Shown in pieces: positions 7,977 through 16,674 of a stretch of DNA of 64,000 nucleotides. Below the pieces are notes generated by a model. The model did no database searches. It was not told the origin of the DNA and was given only the letters and a program-made list of their open reading frames with translations. The translations under genes were made by a program, and so were the position numbers. Each line of letters starts with the position of its first letter. Position 1 is the first letter of the stretch. This stretch comes from Planctomycetia bacterium (lineage in GTDB: Bacteria; Planctomycetota; Phycisphaerae; Phycisphaerales; SM1A02): assembly GCA_005787685.1 (NCBI GenBank), contig SYAC01000041.1, positions 1 to 64,000 of the forward strand, given 5' to 3'.

Positions 7977-10900
7977 TCACTCCTTTCGCTGCGCATTTTT
8001 GGCGGAGCCCGGGGCAAGACCGCGTCGAGCGGCGCCGTACAAGCTGCGTAAAAAACCTGGTTTCTTTTGCTCAGTGGCCGCGGGTTGCGCCGCCGCCGAA
8101 TTGCCAGACACATTGCCAGACACATTGCCAGACACATTGCCAGACACATTTGCCGGCGCGGAAGAAGCCGGATTGACTGGCGCAGGTGAGGAATTGCCAG
8201 TGGATAAATTGGAATACGAGCCAGGATTGGACCGTGGATTCAAACCTTGTTGCGCCGCGGCGCGTTGCGAAGCATTGGGATAAATAATTGGCTCGCGGTT
8301 TGATCCTTGATCTTGGCCACGTCCGTCGCCGCGACCACCACGACCGCGTCGCCGACGGCGGCCGCGTGGACCATCGCCCGCGGGCGCGTTGGGATCGCGC
8401 GGTTGATTGGAATTGTTTGCACCTTCGCTATTGTTGCCCGCGTCTTGCAAGGAACCCGACTGAGTACTGGATTGATCATTGGTGATTTCGCCAGATTCTT
8501 GAGGCGCATTGCCACCAGTTTCATTTGGCGCATCACCATTTCTACCACCGCGGCGACCACGACCACCACGGCGACCGCGACGACGGCGCGGACTTCCATC
8601 TGGATTTGCGACTTCTGGTGTTGGATTGTTTGGATCAACCCGAAGCGCGCCCTCAACAGGCTCGCCTTCGATTGGTGTTAAACCATCTGGACGACCCGCC
8701 GACGCAAGCGGCGAACGTTGCGGTTGACCGGGTTGCGAACGACCTTGACCTCGTCCATCACCGCGACCTCCACGACCGCGATCTTGTCCACGACCCCCAC
8801 GGCCGCGTTGATCACGGCGTGAATCAACTCGTGATTGCGAATAGCCTTCGGTGTTGGCATCGCCGTCGACATCGGTGGACTCTTCGCCCTCCTCAAGTTC
8901 TTTCGCGCGCACTTCATCAATCACCGCGGGTTCATCTTCCATCACCTCCGGAAGATCATCAAAGGCACCGCTCATAAGCATGGCTGTGGCGTCGGCGGGC
9001 AAAACCCGTCGACGACCACGACTACGACCGCGGCCACGGCCGCGTGAATTATCTTCTTTGACGCTATCGGATGAAATAGCATCATCCATTTCTGGCGGCT
9101 CGGTTGGAAGGTCCTCAAGCCGCGGCGCCGACAAATGCGATAGACGAGGAATTTCCACATCCGCGCCACGATCGTCATAGGCGTATAAATCCACGCGATC
9201 TCCAGCAATTGCCTCGCTAATGCGCACATCAATGCGCTTGGCGCAATCGCGTTCAATCTCCACCAATTGACGGCGGCGTGTTGAAAGAATCACGCTGGCC
9301 ACGCGCACCCCGCACACCATTTCCACGCGGTGGATTTGCGGGTAGCTCAACAAAAGTTGAATTTGTCGCAATCCATCGGCGGCGGTTGAATCTGGAAGAC
9401 GAACCTCACCTGTGCCGGCGCAGTGTGAACAATCCATGTAGTGCGCCTTGCGAATACTTGGTCGCATGCGCTGACGCGTGAGTTCAATCATGCCGAAGGC
9501 GCTGATGGGAGCCACGGTGGTCTTCGCGCGGTCTTTCTTCAAATGTTCGGCGATGCGCATTTCAATGTCGCGTCGGTGGCGCGGCATGCGCATATCAATA
9601 AGATCGCACACAACCAGTCCGCCCAAATCGCGCAGACGAAGTTGGCGGCAAATTTCCTCCACCGCCTCCTTGTTGGTGTTGTAGGCGTTGGTCTCGCTGT
9701 CGCGCGCGGAGCGGCTCTTGCCGCTGTTCACGTCAATGGCCACAAGCGCCTCGGTTTGATCAAGCACAAGCGCGCCGCCCGAGGGCAGCGGAACTTCGCG
9801 ACTATGAATGCCGTCGATTTGCCGGTCTAGATCGAACGCCGAGAAGATGGGCGCGGGGCGATTATAAAACAGGACTTTTGGCGCATCTTTTGCAAAGACC
9901 ACTTCCAGGAACGCGGTCACGCGTTGCCACGCCGCCTCGTTGTCAACAATGATATGGCTGATGGTTTCATCAACCATTTCGCGAACGGTGCGCAGCAAAA
10001 TATCGCTTTCGGTGTACAACTCGGCGGGCGCGCCAACGGAGTTGATGCGTTTAGCCATGGCTTGCCACAAGCGTTGCAAGTACGCGGCGTCGCGTTGCAG
10101 TTCCGTGCGACTGCGATCAAAGCCAGCGGTGCGAAGAATAAATCCAAAGCCCTCGGGCAAGTCAAGCGAGTCCAAGATCTTGCGCATCTCGCGGCGCTGT
10201 TGCTCGTCTTCCACCTTGCGGCTGACGCCAACCTTGTCCATGTCTGGCATCATCACCAACAGGCGGCCAGGCACGCTGACATAACTGGTGAGCGTTGGCC
10301 CCTTGGTTCCAATGCCTTGCTTGATCACTTGCACGGTGATCTCCTGGCCCTTCTTCACGCAATCTTGAATGGCTGGTCGATCATGGCGCGGAATTTTGTG
10401 GCCCACGCTTTCAGCCTTGTTGTTGCCTGGAAAATATTTTGGATGCAAATCGCTGACATGCAGGAAGCCATTTTGGCCCTCGCCAAAATCAATGAAAGCG
10501 GCTTGAATTGCGGCCTCCACATTGGTGACGCGGCCCTTGTAAATATTGCCCACATTGGTGGCGCTGGTCACGCGCTCGGCGAAGTACGACTCAAGACGGC
10601 GACCGCGCACAAAGGCCACGCGGCATTCGTCGCCGGGAACTTCATTCACAATCATGATGGTGTCGCGCGCCTTGGGCGCTTCACGGCGCTTCACCACTCG
10701 GCGCATCGGTTTGGTGGGCGCGCCGTCGGCGGGGACATCTTGCGTGGTTCCTTCAACGCTGTCCACGGTTTCACTGACTTCGGCGCCTTCCTCAAGCGCG
10801 TCGCCTTTCACGGCATCGTCGTCGGATTCTTCAACATGTTCAATCTCTTCAAGCTCGTCAACGCTCTCCATTTCGGATGCATCAGTTGCCGCCGCTTCAA

Positions 10901-11171
10901 TTTCATACGCATCTTCGGCGGGGTCCGACTCAACGAGCGCGTGACGCTTTGGAAGCGGGGTGGCCTCCTCAAATGGAGTCCAGATTTGACCTGTTGGCAT
11001 GTGTTCGCCGGCATGCTCGGTTTCCGAGGCGAGTTCGGAGTGCGGCGTGTGCCCAGTTTCCGAAGGGGGTGTTGATACTTGGTCGCTTTGATCGCCTGTT
11101 GGCGCACTTCCAGAAAAATGTTGCGATGGGGTCTCAGACGGTTTGTTATTGGGGTCGATAGGTTCTGCCAC
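7977..11171 (-). CDS. rne: Ribonuclease E/G family endoribonuclease
   Basis: Single-strand-specific endonuclease for mRNA decay and rRNA processing. The 1064-residue protein has an acidic N-terminal extension of about 170 residues, an S1 domain (GNIYKGRVTNV, FIDFGEGQNGFL), then the DNase I-like catalytic part with VAIDVNSGKSR and VCDLIDMR carrying the two metal-binding aspartates, and a Zn-link motif CSHCAGTG. The C-terminal third is disordered and rich in RGRGGRG-type runs, probably RNA binding or degradosome scaffolding, and ends with a four-copy NVSG repeat. The start is GTG with AGGA upstream. A small GCCGCA/TGCGGC hairpin sits just upstream of the ribosome-binding site. Confidence 0.95.
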   Translation of the reverse strand: MAEPIDPNNKPSETPSQHFSGSAPTGDQSDQVSTPPSETGHTPHSELASETEHAGEHMPTGQIWTPFEEATPLPKRHALVESDPAEDAYEIEAAATDASEMESVDELEEIEHVEESDDDAVKGDALEEGAEVSETVDSVEGTTQDVPADGAPTKPMRRVVKRREAPKARDTIMIVNEVPGDECRVAFVRGRRLESYFAERVTSATNVGNIYKGRVTNVEAAIQAAFIDFGEGQNGFLHVSDLHPKYFPGNNKAESVGHKIPRHDRPAIQDCVKKGQEITVQVIKQGIGTKGPTLTSYVSVPGRLLVMMPDMDKVGVSRKVEDEQQRREMRKILDSLDLPEGFGFILRTAGFDRSRTELQRDAAYLQRLWQAMAKRINSVGAPAELYTESDILLRTVREMVDETISHIIVDNEAAWQRVTAFLEVVFAKDAPKVLFYNRPAPIFSAFDLDRQIDGIHSREVPLPSGGALVLDQTEALVAIDVNSGKSRSARDSETNAYNTNKEAVEEICRQLRLRDLGGLVVCDLIDMRMPRHRRDIEMRIAEHLKKDRAKTTVAPISAFGMIELTRQRMRPSIRKAHYMDCSHCAGTGEVRLPDSTAADGLRQIQLLLSYPQIHRVEMVCGVRVASVILSTRRRQLVEIERDCAKRIDVRISEAIAGDRVDLYAYDDRGADVEIPRLSHLSAPRLEDLPTEPPEMDDAISSDSVKEDNSRGRGRGRSRGRRRVLPADATAMLMSGAFDDLPEVMEDEPAVIDEVRAKELEEGEESTDVDGDANTEGYSQSRVDSRRDQRGRGGRGQDRGRGGRGDGRGQGRSQPGQPQRSPLASAGRPDGLTPIEGEPVEGALRVDPNNPTPEVANPDGSPRRRRGRRGGRGRRGGRNGDAPNETGGNAPQESGEITNDQSSTQSGSLQDAGNNSEGANNSNQPRDPNAPAGDGPRGRRRRRGRGGRGDGRGQDQGSNREPIIYPNASQRAAAQQGLNPRSNPGSYSNLSTGNSSPAPVNPASSAPANVSGNVSGNVSGNVSGNSAAAQPAATEQKKPGFLRSLYGAARRGLAPGSAKNAQRKE
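8101..8148. repeat. Four 12-bp tandem repeats inside rne
   Basis: Four identical copies of TTGCCAGACACA on the plus strand encode consecutive NVSG tetrapeptides in the disordered C-terminal tail of RNase E. Being in frame, copy-number change would lengthen or shorten the tail without breaking the gene. Confidence 0.93.
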
Positions 11172-11182
11172 GAGTTAATCCT

Positions 11183-11197
11183 GCCGCACTATGCGGC
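11183..11197 (-). promoter_or_regulatory. Small hairpin next to the rne ribosome-binding site
   Basis: GCCGCA and TGCGGC form a 6-bp stem with a 3-base loop; its 3' arm abuts the AGGA that serves the GTG start of rne. RNase E controls its own mRNA in other bacteria, so a leader hairpin here could affect translation or cleavage. Only the inverted repeat is seen; the role is inference. Confidence 0.4.
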
Positions 11198-11212
11198 GAT
11201 TTGTGGCGGGCG

Positions 11213-11371
11213 CTAGTGGCTTGCAATTTCCAAAATACAGCCGCAACGAGGATAGCCCTCGGGGTAACTGAGATTGGTTTGATCGCACATCATGAGCGTT
11301 CCGCCATTGATTCTGAAGACTGGCTGGGGCCGCACCTTGCCGAATTGTTCGGGGGCGACATCTGCAGTCAA
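11213..11371 (-). CDS. Possible small protein between ptsI and rne
   Basis: An open frame of about 52 codons begins inside the end of the enzyme I gene and continues through the spacer before rne. The C-terminal half (MMCDQTNLSYPEGYPRCGC) looks more protein-like than the arginine-rich upstream part, which is just enzyme I read out of frame. Possible starts are TTG 11371, GTG 11335 and ATG 11293, none with an ideal ribosome-binding site. I recognise no family. It could be chance. Confidence 0.25.
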   Translation of the reverse strand: MTADVAPEQFGKVRPQPVFRINGGTLMMCDQTNLSYPEGYPRCGCILEIASH

Positions 11372-11403
11372 AGCAGAATCGAGTTCCTGTTGTCCCGCGT
11401 GGC

Positions 11404-13161
11404 TCAGGCCGTAGCCCAGCCGCCGAAGTTCGCGGGGTCTAATTTTCGTAACTCGTCGCGCAGACTTGTTTGAATCTGACGCTCGGAGTCGAACGAGCCG
11501 ACCTTTCGGGCGAGGCGTTCGCAAAGTTCGAGGTTTACTGACCGAATCACCCTTTTGATGAGTGGAATTTGACCTGGAACAAGAGATAGAGTACGCAAAC
11601 CCATCCCAATTAGCAACATGGTGAAAACTGGGTCTCCAGCGATCTCACCGCACAGGCTGGTTTCAATGTTGGCGTAGCGGCCTGCGCGAATGGTGTTTTT
11701 CACCAAATGCAGCACCGCAGGGCTAGCCGCGGTGTACAGATTGGCCACTCTTTCATTGCCGCGATCGACCGCTAGGGTGTACTGCACCAGGTCATTGGTG
11801 CCAATGCTGAAAAAATCCACCTCGCTGGCGAAGGTTCGCGCCATGAGGGCGGCGCTGGGGACCTCGATCATGATGCCAATTTTGGGTTGCGGGTCAAAAG
11901 CGATTCCCTCTTCTTCCAATTCTTCCATGACATCGCGCACGATCAATTTTGATTGGCGCAATTCCATCAGCGTGCTGACCAGCGGAAACATAATTCGCGC
12001 TGGACCAAAAGCGCTGGCGCGCAGAATGGCGCGCAGTTGAGATTTGAACATGGGCTGATGTTGCAAGCTGTAGCGAATGCTGCGCAATCCCAAAAACGGA
12101 TTTCGCTCCGGTTCGCTCAACATGCCTTGCGTCATCTTGTCGGCGCCAAGGTCGAGGGTGCGTAAAGTGCAGGGCCGTCCCTTCAACATCAAGATTGTGT
12201 TTTTGTAGGACTCGAATTGCTCCTCCTCATCGGGCGGCGTGTCGCTGGTCAGGAATAAAAATTCCGTGCGGTATAAACCCACGCCGTCGCCGCCATGCTT
12301 GAGCACATTCTCCACCTCGGCTGGAAATTCAATATTGCCGTGCAGTTGAATGCGCACGCCGTCGGTGGTGATGGACTCAAGTGAATCCGTTTCCTCCAAT
12401 TTCAAACGCACGCGCGCGCTCTGCTCGGCGCGCTTTTGAAAGTCGGATTGAATATGCGTATCGGGCTTCAGAACAATTTCGCCGGAGTCGCCATCGACAA
12501 TGATTTCATCACCATCCTGCAGTTTTTTGGCGATATTGAGGCAACCCACCACGGCGGGAACCCCCATGGCGCGGAACACAATTGAAGTGTGGCCAGTCAA
12601 ACCGCCGGCCTCCGTGACAAACGCAATCACCTTGCTGCGCGGCACCGCGGCCACTTGGCTGGGCGTGAGTTCGTGCGCAACAATGATGGTTGGCTCGCTG
12701 AGGCGCTCAAGTCGGTCCTCTTCTTCGCCCATGAGCAATCCCAACACGCGCCGCTGCAAGTCAAGAATGTCGTCGGCTTTGGCGGCAAAAATTTCATTGC
12801 CCATGGAGCGAAATTGCCGCGAGAGTTTTTGAAATTGATCCGTGACCGCGGCTTCAACATTGGCGTGCGCCACGCGAATGGAATTTTCAATCGGGTCAAT
12901 CAGTGAACGATCTTTCAGCATGCCTTCATGGAAGGCAAAAATTTTCGCGGCGTCTGCGCCAAGTTCACGCTCGGTGTGTTGGCGAAGTTGGGCCAGCGCG
13001 CGCAACGCGTGCGCAAGCGTGGTGTGCAGGCGATCAATTTCCCCGGGGATTTCCTTTTCTACAATGATGCGGCGCGGAACATGGGTTTCCGCCTCACCGA
13101 GAAGCAGAACTTTTCCCCAAACGATGCCGGGACTAGCGGCGATGCCTTTGATTCGTTCCAT
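11404..13161 (-). CDS. ptsI: Phosphoenolpyruvate-protein phosphotransferase (PTS enzyme I)
   Basis: Transfers phosphate from PEP to HPr in the cytoplasm, starting the PTS chain. The protein has 585 residues. The N-terminal domain begins GIAASPGIVWGK. The phospho-histidine domain carries GGLTGHTSI with the active-site histidine, followed by MGVPAVVG. The TIM-barrel PEP-binding domain has DGVGLYRTEFLF, LRTLDLGADK, FLGLRSIR, GIMIEVPSAA, FSIGTNDL and the catalytic-cysteine stretch ETSLCGEIAGDP. No HPr or EII gene is adjacent, so the role may be regulatory or the partners lie elsewhere. Confidence 0.95.
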   Translation of the reverse strand: MERIKGIAASPGIVWGKVLLLGEAETHVPRRIIVEKEIPGEIDRLHTTLAHALRALAQLRQHTERELGADAAKIFAFHEGMLKDRSLIDPIENSIRVAHANVEAAVTDQFQKLSRQFRSMGNEIFAAKADDILDLQRRVLGLLMGEEEDRLERLSEPTIIVAHELTPSQVAAVPRSKVIAFVTEAGGLTGHTSIVFRAMGVPAVVGCLNIAKKLQDGDEIIVDGDSGEIVLKPDTHIQSDFQKRAEQSARVRLKLEETDSLESITTDGVRIQLHGNIEFPAEVENVLKHGGDGVGLYRTEFLFLTSDTPPDEEEQFESYKNTILMLKGRPCTLRTLDLGADKMTQGMLSEPERNPFLGLRSIRYSLQHQPMFKSQLRAILRASAFGPARIMFPLVSTLMELRQSKLIVRDVMEELEEEGIAFDPQPKIGIMIEVPSAALMARTFASEVDFFSIGTNDLVQYTLAVDRGNERVANLYTAASPAVLHLVKNTIRAGRYANIETSLCGEIAGDPVFTMLLIGMGLRTLSLVPGQIPLIKRVIRSVNLELCERLARKVGSFDSERQIQTSLRDELRKLDPANFGGWATA

Positions 13162-13327
13162 GCGGTACTCGGCGGGGCGTTCGGCGTGATGGCCTGGAGA
13201 ATGCCAGACAGATCAAGCGGATCGGTGCCATATATAAAGGTAGCGAATTCTTGAAATGAGCAAGCTCCAAAGGCGGTGATGTTGGGGGCAGTTTGCAGCG
13301 CTGCCTCTGAGAACGAAATCCACCGCA

Positions 13328-14275
13328 TTAGCGCACATTGACGCGGCCAAGCCCATTCCACCAGCCATTATCCACATTGCCATCACCGTCAAAGTCATCC
13401 AGTGCGGCGGGGTCCATTGGTTCGGTGTGACCGTCAAGGAATCCGGCATTGACTTTGCCAAGATTCCGTGGTGACGGTGTTGCCCGACAAGTCGGATCTC
13501 CAACACGGCTGCTGAGCGCGCCATTTTCGCCTTTGAGAACGCCGTCAGCGCCACCCTGATATCCGTAGTTGGAAGCGGTTGGTCCACCTTGCGCCTTTCG
13601 GGATCCAAGTGAACCAAGCGTTCTTGATCCTAAAGGTGGATCGATGACATAGACCCCGTTGCTGCTCCAAGGCGACTCCATTGTTTGACCACTTGAATTG
13701 TTTGTTTGCTCGGCCTTGGTGCCGTCGGTGTCGCTCATGAGAACAGTTCGAGAGGGCGCGGGCAACATCGCTCCTGTGCGCGCGTGAAACGGGACGTTGT
13801 ACGGAGCCTGCAAAGTCGCCGTATGTCGACCGTTGCCAAGGTATTGATAGTTGTAGCCGTATCCGCCAAACTTCAGAGTGGGGTCGTGGGCAAAGGGTAT
13901 CACCATGCGCGCTAGATCACCCGTTGTCAGTTGCGGCGAGATGTACATTTCGCGAACTTCCATGTAAGGCCAAATTGCGTCGATCCATCGAATGCGTGGC
14001 GTTGGTGGCGACGGATACGCGCCCGCTGGTAGAAAGCCTTTTTGGCCAAGTGCGTACATTGTCACGCCCAACGACAGTTGGCGTAGTTGAGCAAGCGATT
14101 TCGAACCACGCGCAAGCGTAAGCACATGACCGACCGTGGGCGTCAGAAGCGCCACGAGCAGGCCGATGACCGTAACGACCACAAGCAGTTCGATCAAAGT
14201 GAACGCATTACGAGTGCCGGAGAATTGACCAATATTGATACTGGAATGAATGGGACTGTTTTGAATTGATCGCAC
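13328..14275 (-). CDS. Type II secretion/type IV pilin-like protein (DUF1559-like pseudopilin)
   Basis: The protein has 315 residues with a class III prepilin signal: a short charged leader, then FTLIELLVVVTVIGLLVALL, the methylation/cleavage motif and hydrophobic assembly helix. The rest is soluble and ends with FLDGHTEPMDPAALDDFDGDGNVDNGWWNG, shown here only to mark two parts: the DGH motif and the acidic calcium-like loop seen in planctomycete pseudopilins. Planctomycetes carry many such genes, often unlinked to secretion machinery, as here. The start is a GTG at 14275; no clear Shine-Dalgarno is visible. Precise function is unknown. Confidence 0.85.
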   Translation of the reverse strand: MRSIQNSPIHSSINIGQFSGTRNAFTLIELLVVVTVIGLLVALLTPTVGHVLTLARGSKSLAQLRQLSLGVTMYALGQKGFLPAGAYPSPPTPRIRWIDAIWPYMEVREMYISPQLTTGDLARMVIPFAHDPTLKFGGYGYNYQYLGNGRHTATLQAPYNVPFHARTGAMLPAPSRTVLMSDTDGTKAEQTNNSSGQTMESPWSSNGVYVIDPPLGSRTLGSLGSRKAQGGPTASNYGYQGGADGVLKGENGALSSRVGDPTCRATPSPRNLGKVNAGFLDGHTEPMDPAALDDFDGDGNVDNGWWNGLGRVNVR

Positions 14276-14817
14276 AAGGATATTTTTAGCAGGGTTTAGA
14301 GAATGAGTTTAAAATAATATCAATAAGAATGATTTGTGAGCGTGATTGAGCAAAAATATGCCACACATTGATAATTGAAGCCCTGGGTGCAAGTATTTAT
14401 TGCAGGGCGATCACATTCCATCTGTCTTCAAAATGGAAAGAAAATAATGTGCGCGGTCCATCCATCCGCCGACGCTTGTTGCCAAGAGCAGTCATGTTTG
14501 TCCTGCAAGACACCTCACATGATTAGACGAGAGCCCATAGCAAGAGGATGTTCATTGCAAGAAATGGGCGGATGATTTATTTGTAAACACAGAACCCTTC
14601 CAAATCAAAGTCTTGGTGTGGATGCACATCCACAAAAATTGAAAGCGTGGTGTTGGATCTCGGAATCCATGAATCCATTTACTTTTATCCACTGGGTAGC
14701 AAATCAATATTTGCGGATGCGTTCCTAGAGTGGGATATGGCGAAAGAAATTGAAGCCGAATATCTGGATTTACAAAAAAGCGGGCGGAATGGGTTGCGAA
14801 TTCTTGCAAAAAGGAAT
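14276..14817. other. Intergenic region upstream of ahcY, no gene seen
   Basis: This stretch separates the divergent pseudopilin and ahcY genes. Open frames on both strands are short and unlike proteins. The ahcY frame stays open back to 14647, but the encoded extension resembles no SAH hydrolase, so I treat it as untranslated. Confidence 0.6.
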
Positions 14818-14846
14818 TTGCCTTGGGCGGCGTGGTGGGGTAGACT
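14818..14846 (+). promoter_or_regulatory. Candidate sigma-70-type promoter of ahcY
   Basis: TTGCCT at 14818 and TAGACT at 14841 are separated by 17 bases. Transcription would start near 14853 and give a leader of about 73 bases before the GTG of ahcY. The fit to consensus is moderate (4 of 6 in each hexamer). Confidence 0.45.
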
Positions 14847-14854
14847 GTTCATGT

Positions 14855-14887
14855 ATCCGGATAAACGGATGAATGCGGAAGTCCGCA
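14855..14887 (+). promoter_or_regulatory. Two consecutive hairpins in the ahcY leader
   Basis: ATCCG/CGGAT with a 6-base loop (14855-14870) is followed by TGCGG/CCGCA with a 4-base AAGT loop (14874-14887). They fill the first part of the leader predicted from the promoter at 14818. SAH hydrolase genes are sometimes under riboswitch control, but I cannot match this to the known SAH or SAM classes. Confidence 0.35.
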
Positions 14888-14925
14888 CTCTTCGTTCTTC
14901 TTTCAACACTTTTTGGAGTCTGCCC

Positions 14926-16455
14926 GTGACCGCAACCGCAACGACAACGAATTCAACCGTCAAGCCATCCGTCAACACAACCACCTTCATGGACACCGGA
15001 CTTTCGCTTAACAGCACCGCGCCATTTTATGTGAAAGACCTCAGCGAAGCCACCGTAAAGTTTGGCCGCAAGGAAATTGAATTAGCCGAACACGAAATGC
15101 CAGGCTTGATGGCGACACGCGAACAATACAAGGGCAAGTTTCCGCTCAAGGGCGCGCGCATCACCGGCAGTTTGCACATGACCATTCAAACCGCTGTCTT
15201 AATTGAGACCTTGGTTGAACTTGGCGCGCAAGTGCGCTGGGCAAGTTGCAATATCTTCTCCACGCAAGATCACGCCGCCGCCGCGGTTGTGGTTGGTCCA
15301 AATGGAACAGTCGCAAATCCCAAGGGCATTCCAGTGTTCGCATGGAAGGGTGAGACGCTTCCAGAATATTGGTGGTGCACATGGCGTGCGCTTGATTGGG
15401 GCAACGGTAAAGGTCCAAACATGATTTTGGATGACGGTGGCGATGCGACCATGCTGGTGCACAAGGGTCTTGAGTTCAACAACTTAGGCAAGGTGCCATC
15501 GCCAGACACGGCCGACAACGAGGAGTTTAAGGTTGTGTTGCAACTTTTAACTGACTTGCAAAAGACCAACGCCGGCTATTGGAAGCCAGTGGTCAATGAC
15601 ATTATTGGCGTGAGCGAAGAAACCACCACCGGCGTGCATCGCTTGTATGAAATGCAAAAAACCGGCGAACTTTTGTTCCCAGCGATCGATGTCAATAGCT
15701 CTGTGACCAAGAGCAAGTTTGACAATTTGTATGGCTGCCGCCACTCATTGGTGGACGGAATCATGCGCGCCACCGATGTCATGTTGAGTGGGAAAACGGC
15801 AGTTGTGTGCGGCTACGGTGATGTGGGCAAGGGCTCCGCGCAAAGTTTGCGTGGCCAAGGTTGCCGCGTGAAGATCACGGAAATCGATCCAATCTGCGCG
15901 CTTCAAGCGTGCATGGAAGGCTACGAAGTAGTCACGCTTGAGGAGGTTCTTGGCACCACCGATTTGTTCGTGACCGCCACCGGCAACAAAGACATTATTA
16001 CCAGTGACCAAATGTTGCGCATGAAGGACAAAGCGATTATTGGAAACATTGGCCACTTTGACAACGAGATTGACATAGCCGGCTTGAAGAAGATCAAGGG
16101 CGCCACGCAAGTCAACATCAAGCCACAAGTGGATGAATGGAAACTTCCAAACGGTCGCTCCATCATCATGCTTGCGGAAGGTCGCTTGCTGAATCTTGGT
16201 TGCGGCACTGGTCATCCAAGCTTTGTCATGAGTACCAGTTTCACCAACCAAGTGATGGCGCAGGTTGAGTTGTTCCAGAACCATAAGAATTATGAGAAGA
16301 AGGTCTACTCACTTTCAAAGACACTTGATGAGAAGGTGGCGCGTTTGCACCTTGGCAAGTTGGGCGCAAAGTTGACCGAGCTTCGCAAGGATCAGGCGGA
16401 TTACATCTGCGTATCGGTGCATGGTCCGTATAAACCAGAGAACTATCGCTATTGA
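14926..16455 (+). CDS. ahcY: Adenosylhomocysteinase (SAH hydrolase)
   Basis: Splits S-adenosylhomocysteine into adenosine and homocysteine, relieving product inhibition of methyltransferases. NAD-dependent, cytoplasmic. Motifs: [43 protein letters not shown], the NAD-binding [24 protein letters not shown], and the C-terminal KPENYRY. I chose the GTG at 14926 because GGAG stands seven bases before it, giving 509 residues. This leaves a Thr/Ser-rich N-terminal extension of about 40 residues; ATG 14989 is a shorter alternative. The gene is monocistronic, with its own promoter and terminator. Confidence 0.96.
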   Translation: MTATATTTNSTVKPSVNTTTFMDTGLSLNSTAPFYVKDLSEATVKFGRKEIELAEHEMPGLMATREQYKGKFPLKGARITGSLHMTIQTAVLIETLVELGAQVRWASCNIFSTQDHAAAAVVVGPNGTVANPKGIPVFAWKGETLPEYWWCTWRALDWGNGKGPNMILDDGGDATMLVHKGLEFNNLGKVPSPDTADNEEFKVVLQLLTDLQKTNAGYWKPVVNDIIGVSEETTTGVHRLYEMQKTGELLFPAIDVNSSVTKSKFDNLYGCRHSLVDGIMRATDVMLSGKTAVVCGYGDVGKGSAQSLRGQGCRVKITEIDPICALQACMEGYEVVTLEEVLGTTDLFVTATGNKDIITSDQMLRMKDKAIIGNIGHFDNEIDIAGLKKIKGATQVNIKPQVDEWKLPNGRSIIMLAEGRLLNLGCGTGHPSFVMSTSFTNQVMAQVELFQNHKNYEKKVYSLSKTLDEKVARLHLGKLGAKLTELRKDQADYICVSVHGPYKPENYRY

Positions 16456-16516
16456 TTTTGTTATTGGTTCATAATTTTGGGGATCGCAGGGTCCCTGTAA
16501 AAGCCTGATATTATTC

Positions 16517-16546
16517 AAACCCGCGGATTCGTCCGCGGGTTTTTTA
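16517..16546 (+). terminator. Rho-independent terminator of ahcY
   Basis: An 11-bp stem (16517-16527 with 16532-16542) closes a TTCG tetraloop and ends in a run of six T residues. It separates ahcY from the men operon. Confidence 0.93.
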
Positions 16547-16674
16547 TTTGCGCGCCACGCAAGATTGTGTGCCTGAAAAATTGGCGAAGAATAAGAAATC
16601 AAATTCAAATTCGCCTACCCTCTTTATTCATGCAAACAGGAACTCTACAACCCGCATTTGGTGGGCAAACTCTC

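Noticed and set aside
9924-11075. A 383-codon plus-strand open frame opposite the N-terminal half of rne
   Set aside because: It is exactly antisense to a well-supported gene, its sequence is unlike any protein family, and GC-biased codons of rne explain the lack of stops.
13059-13361. A 100-codon minus-strand frame spanning the pseudopilin/ptsI spacer, considered as an HPr gene
   Set aside because: It lacks the HPr phospho-histidine motif and overlaps 100 bases of ptsI in another frame.
14647-14925. N-terminal extension of the ahcY frame by 93 codons
   Set aside because: No similarity to SAH hydrolases, and the GTG at 14926 has a well-placed GGAG.
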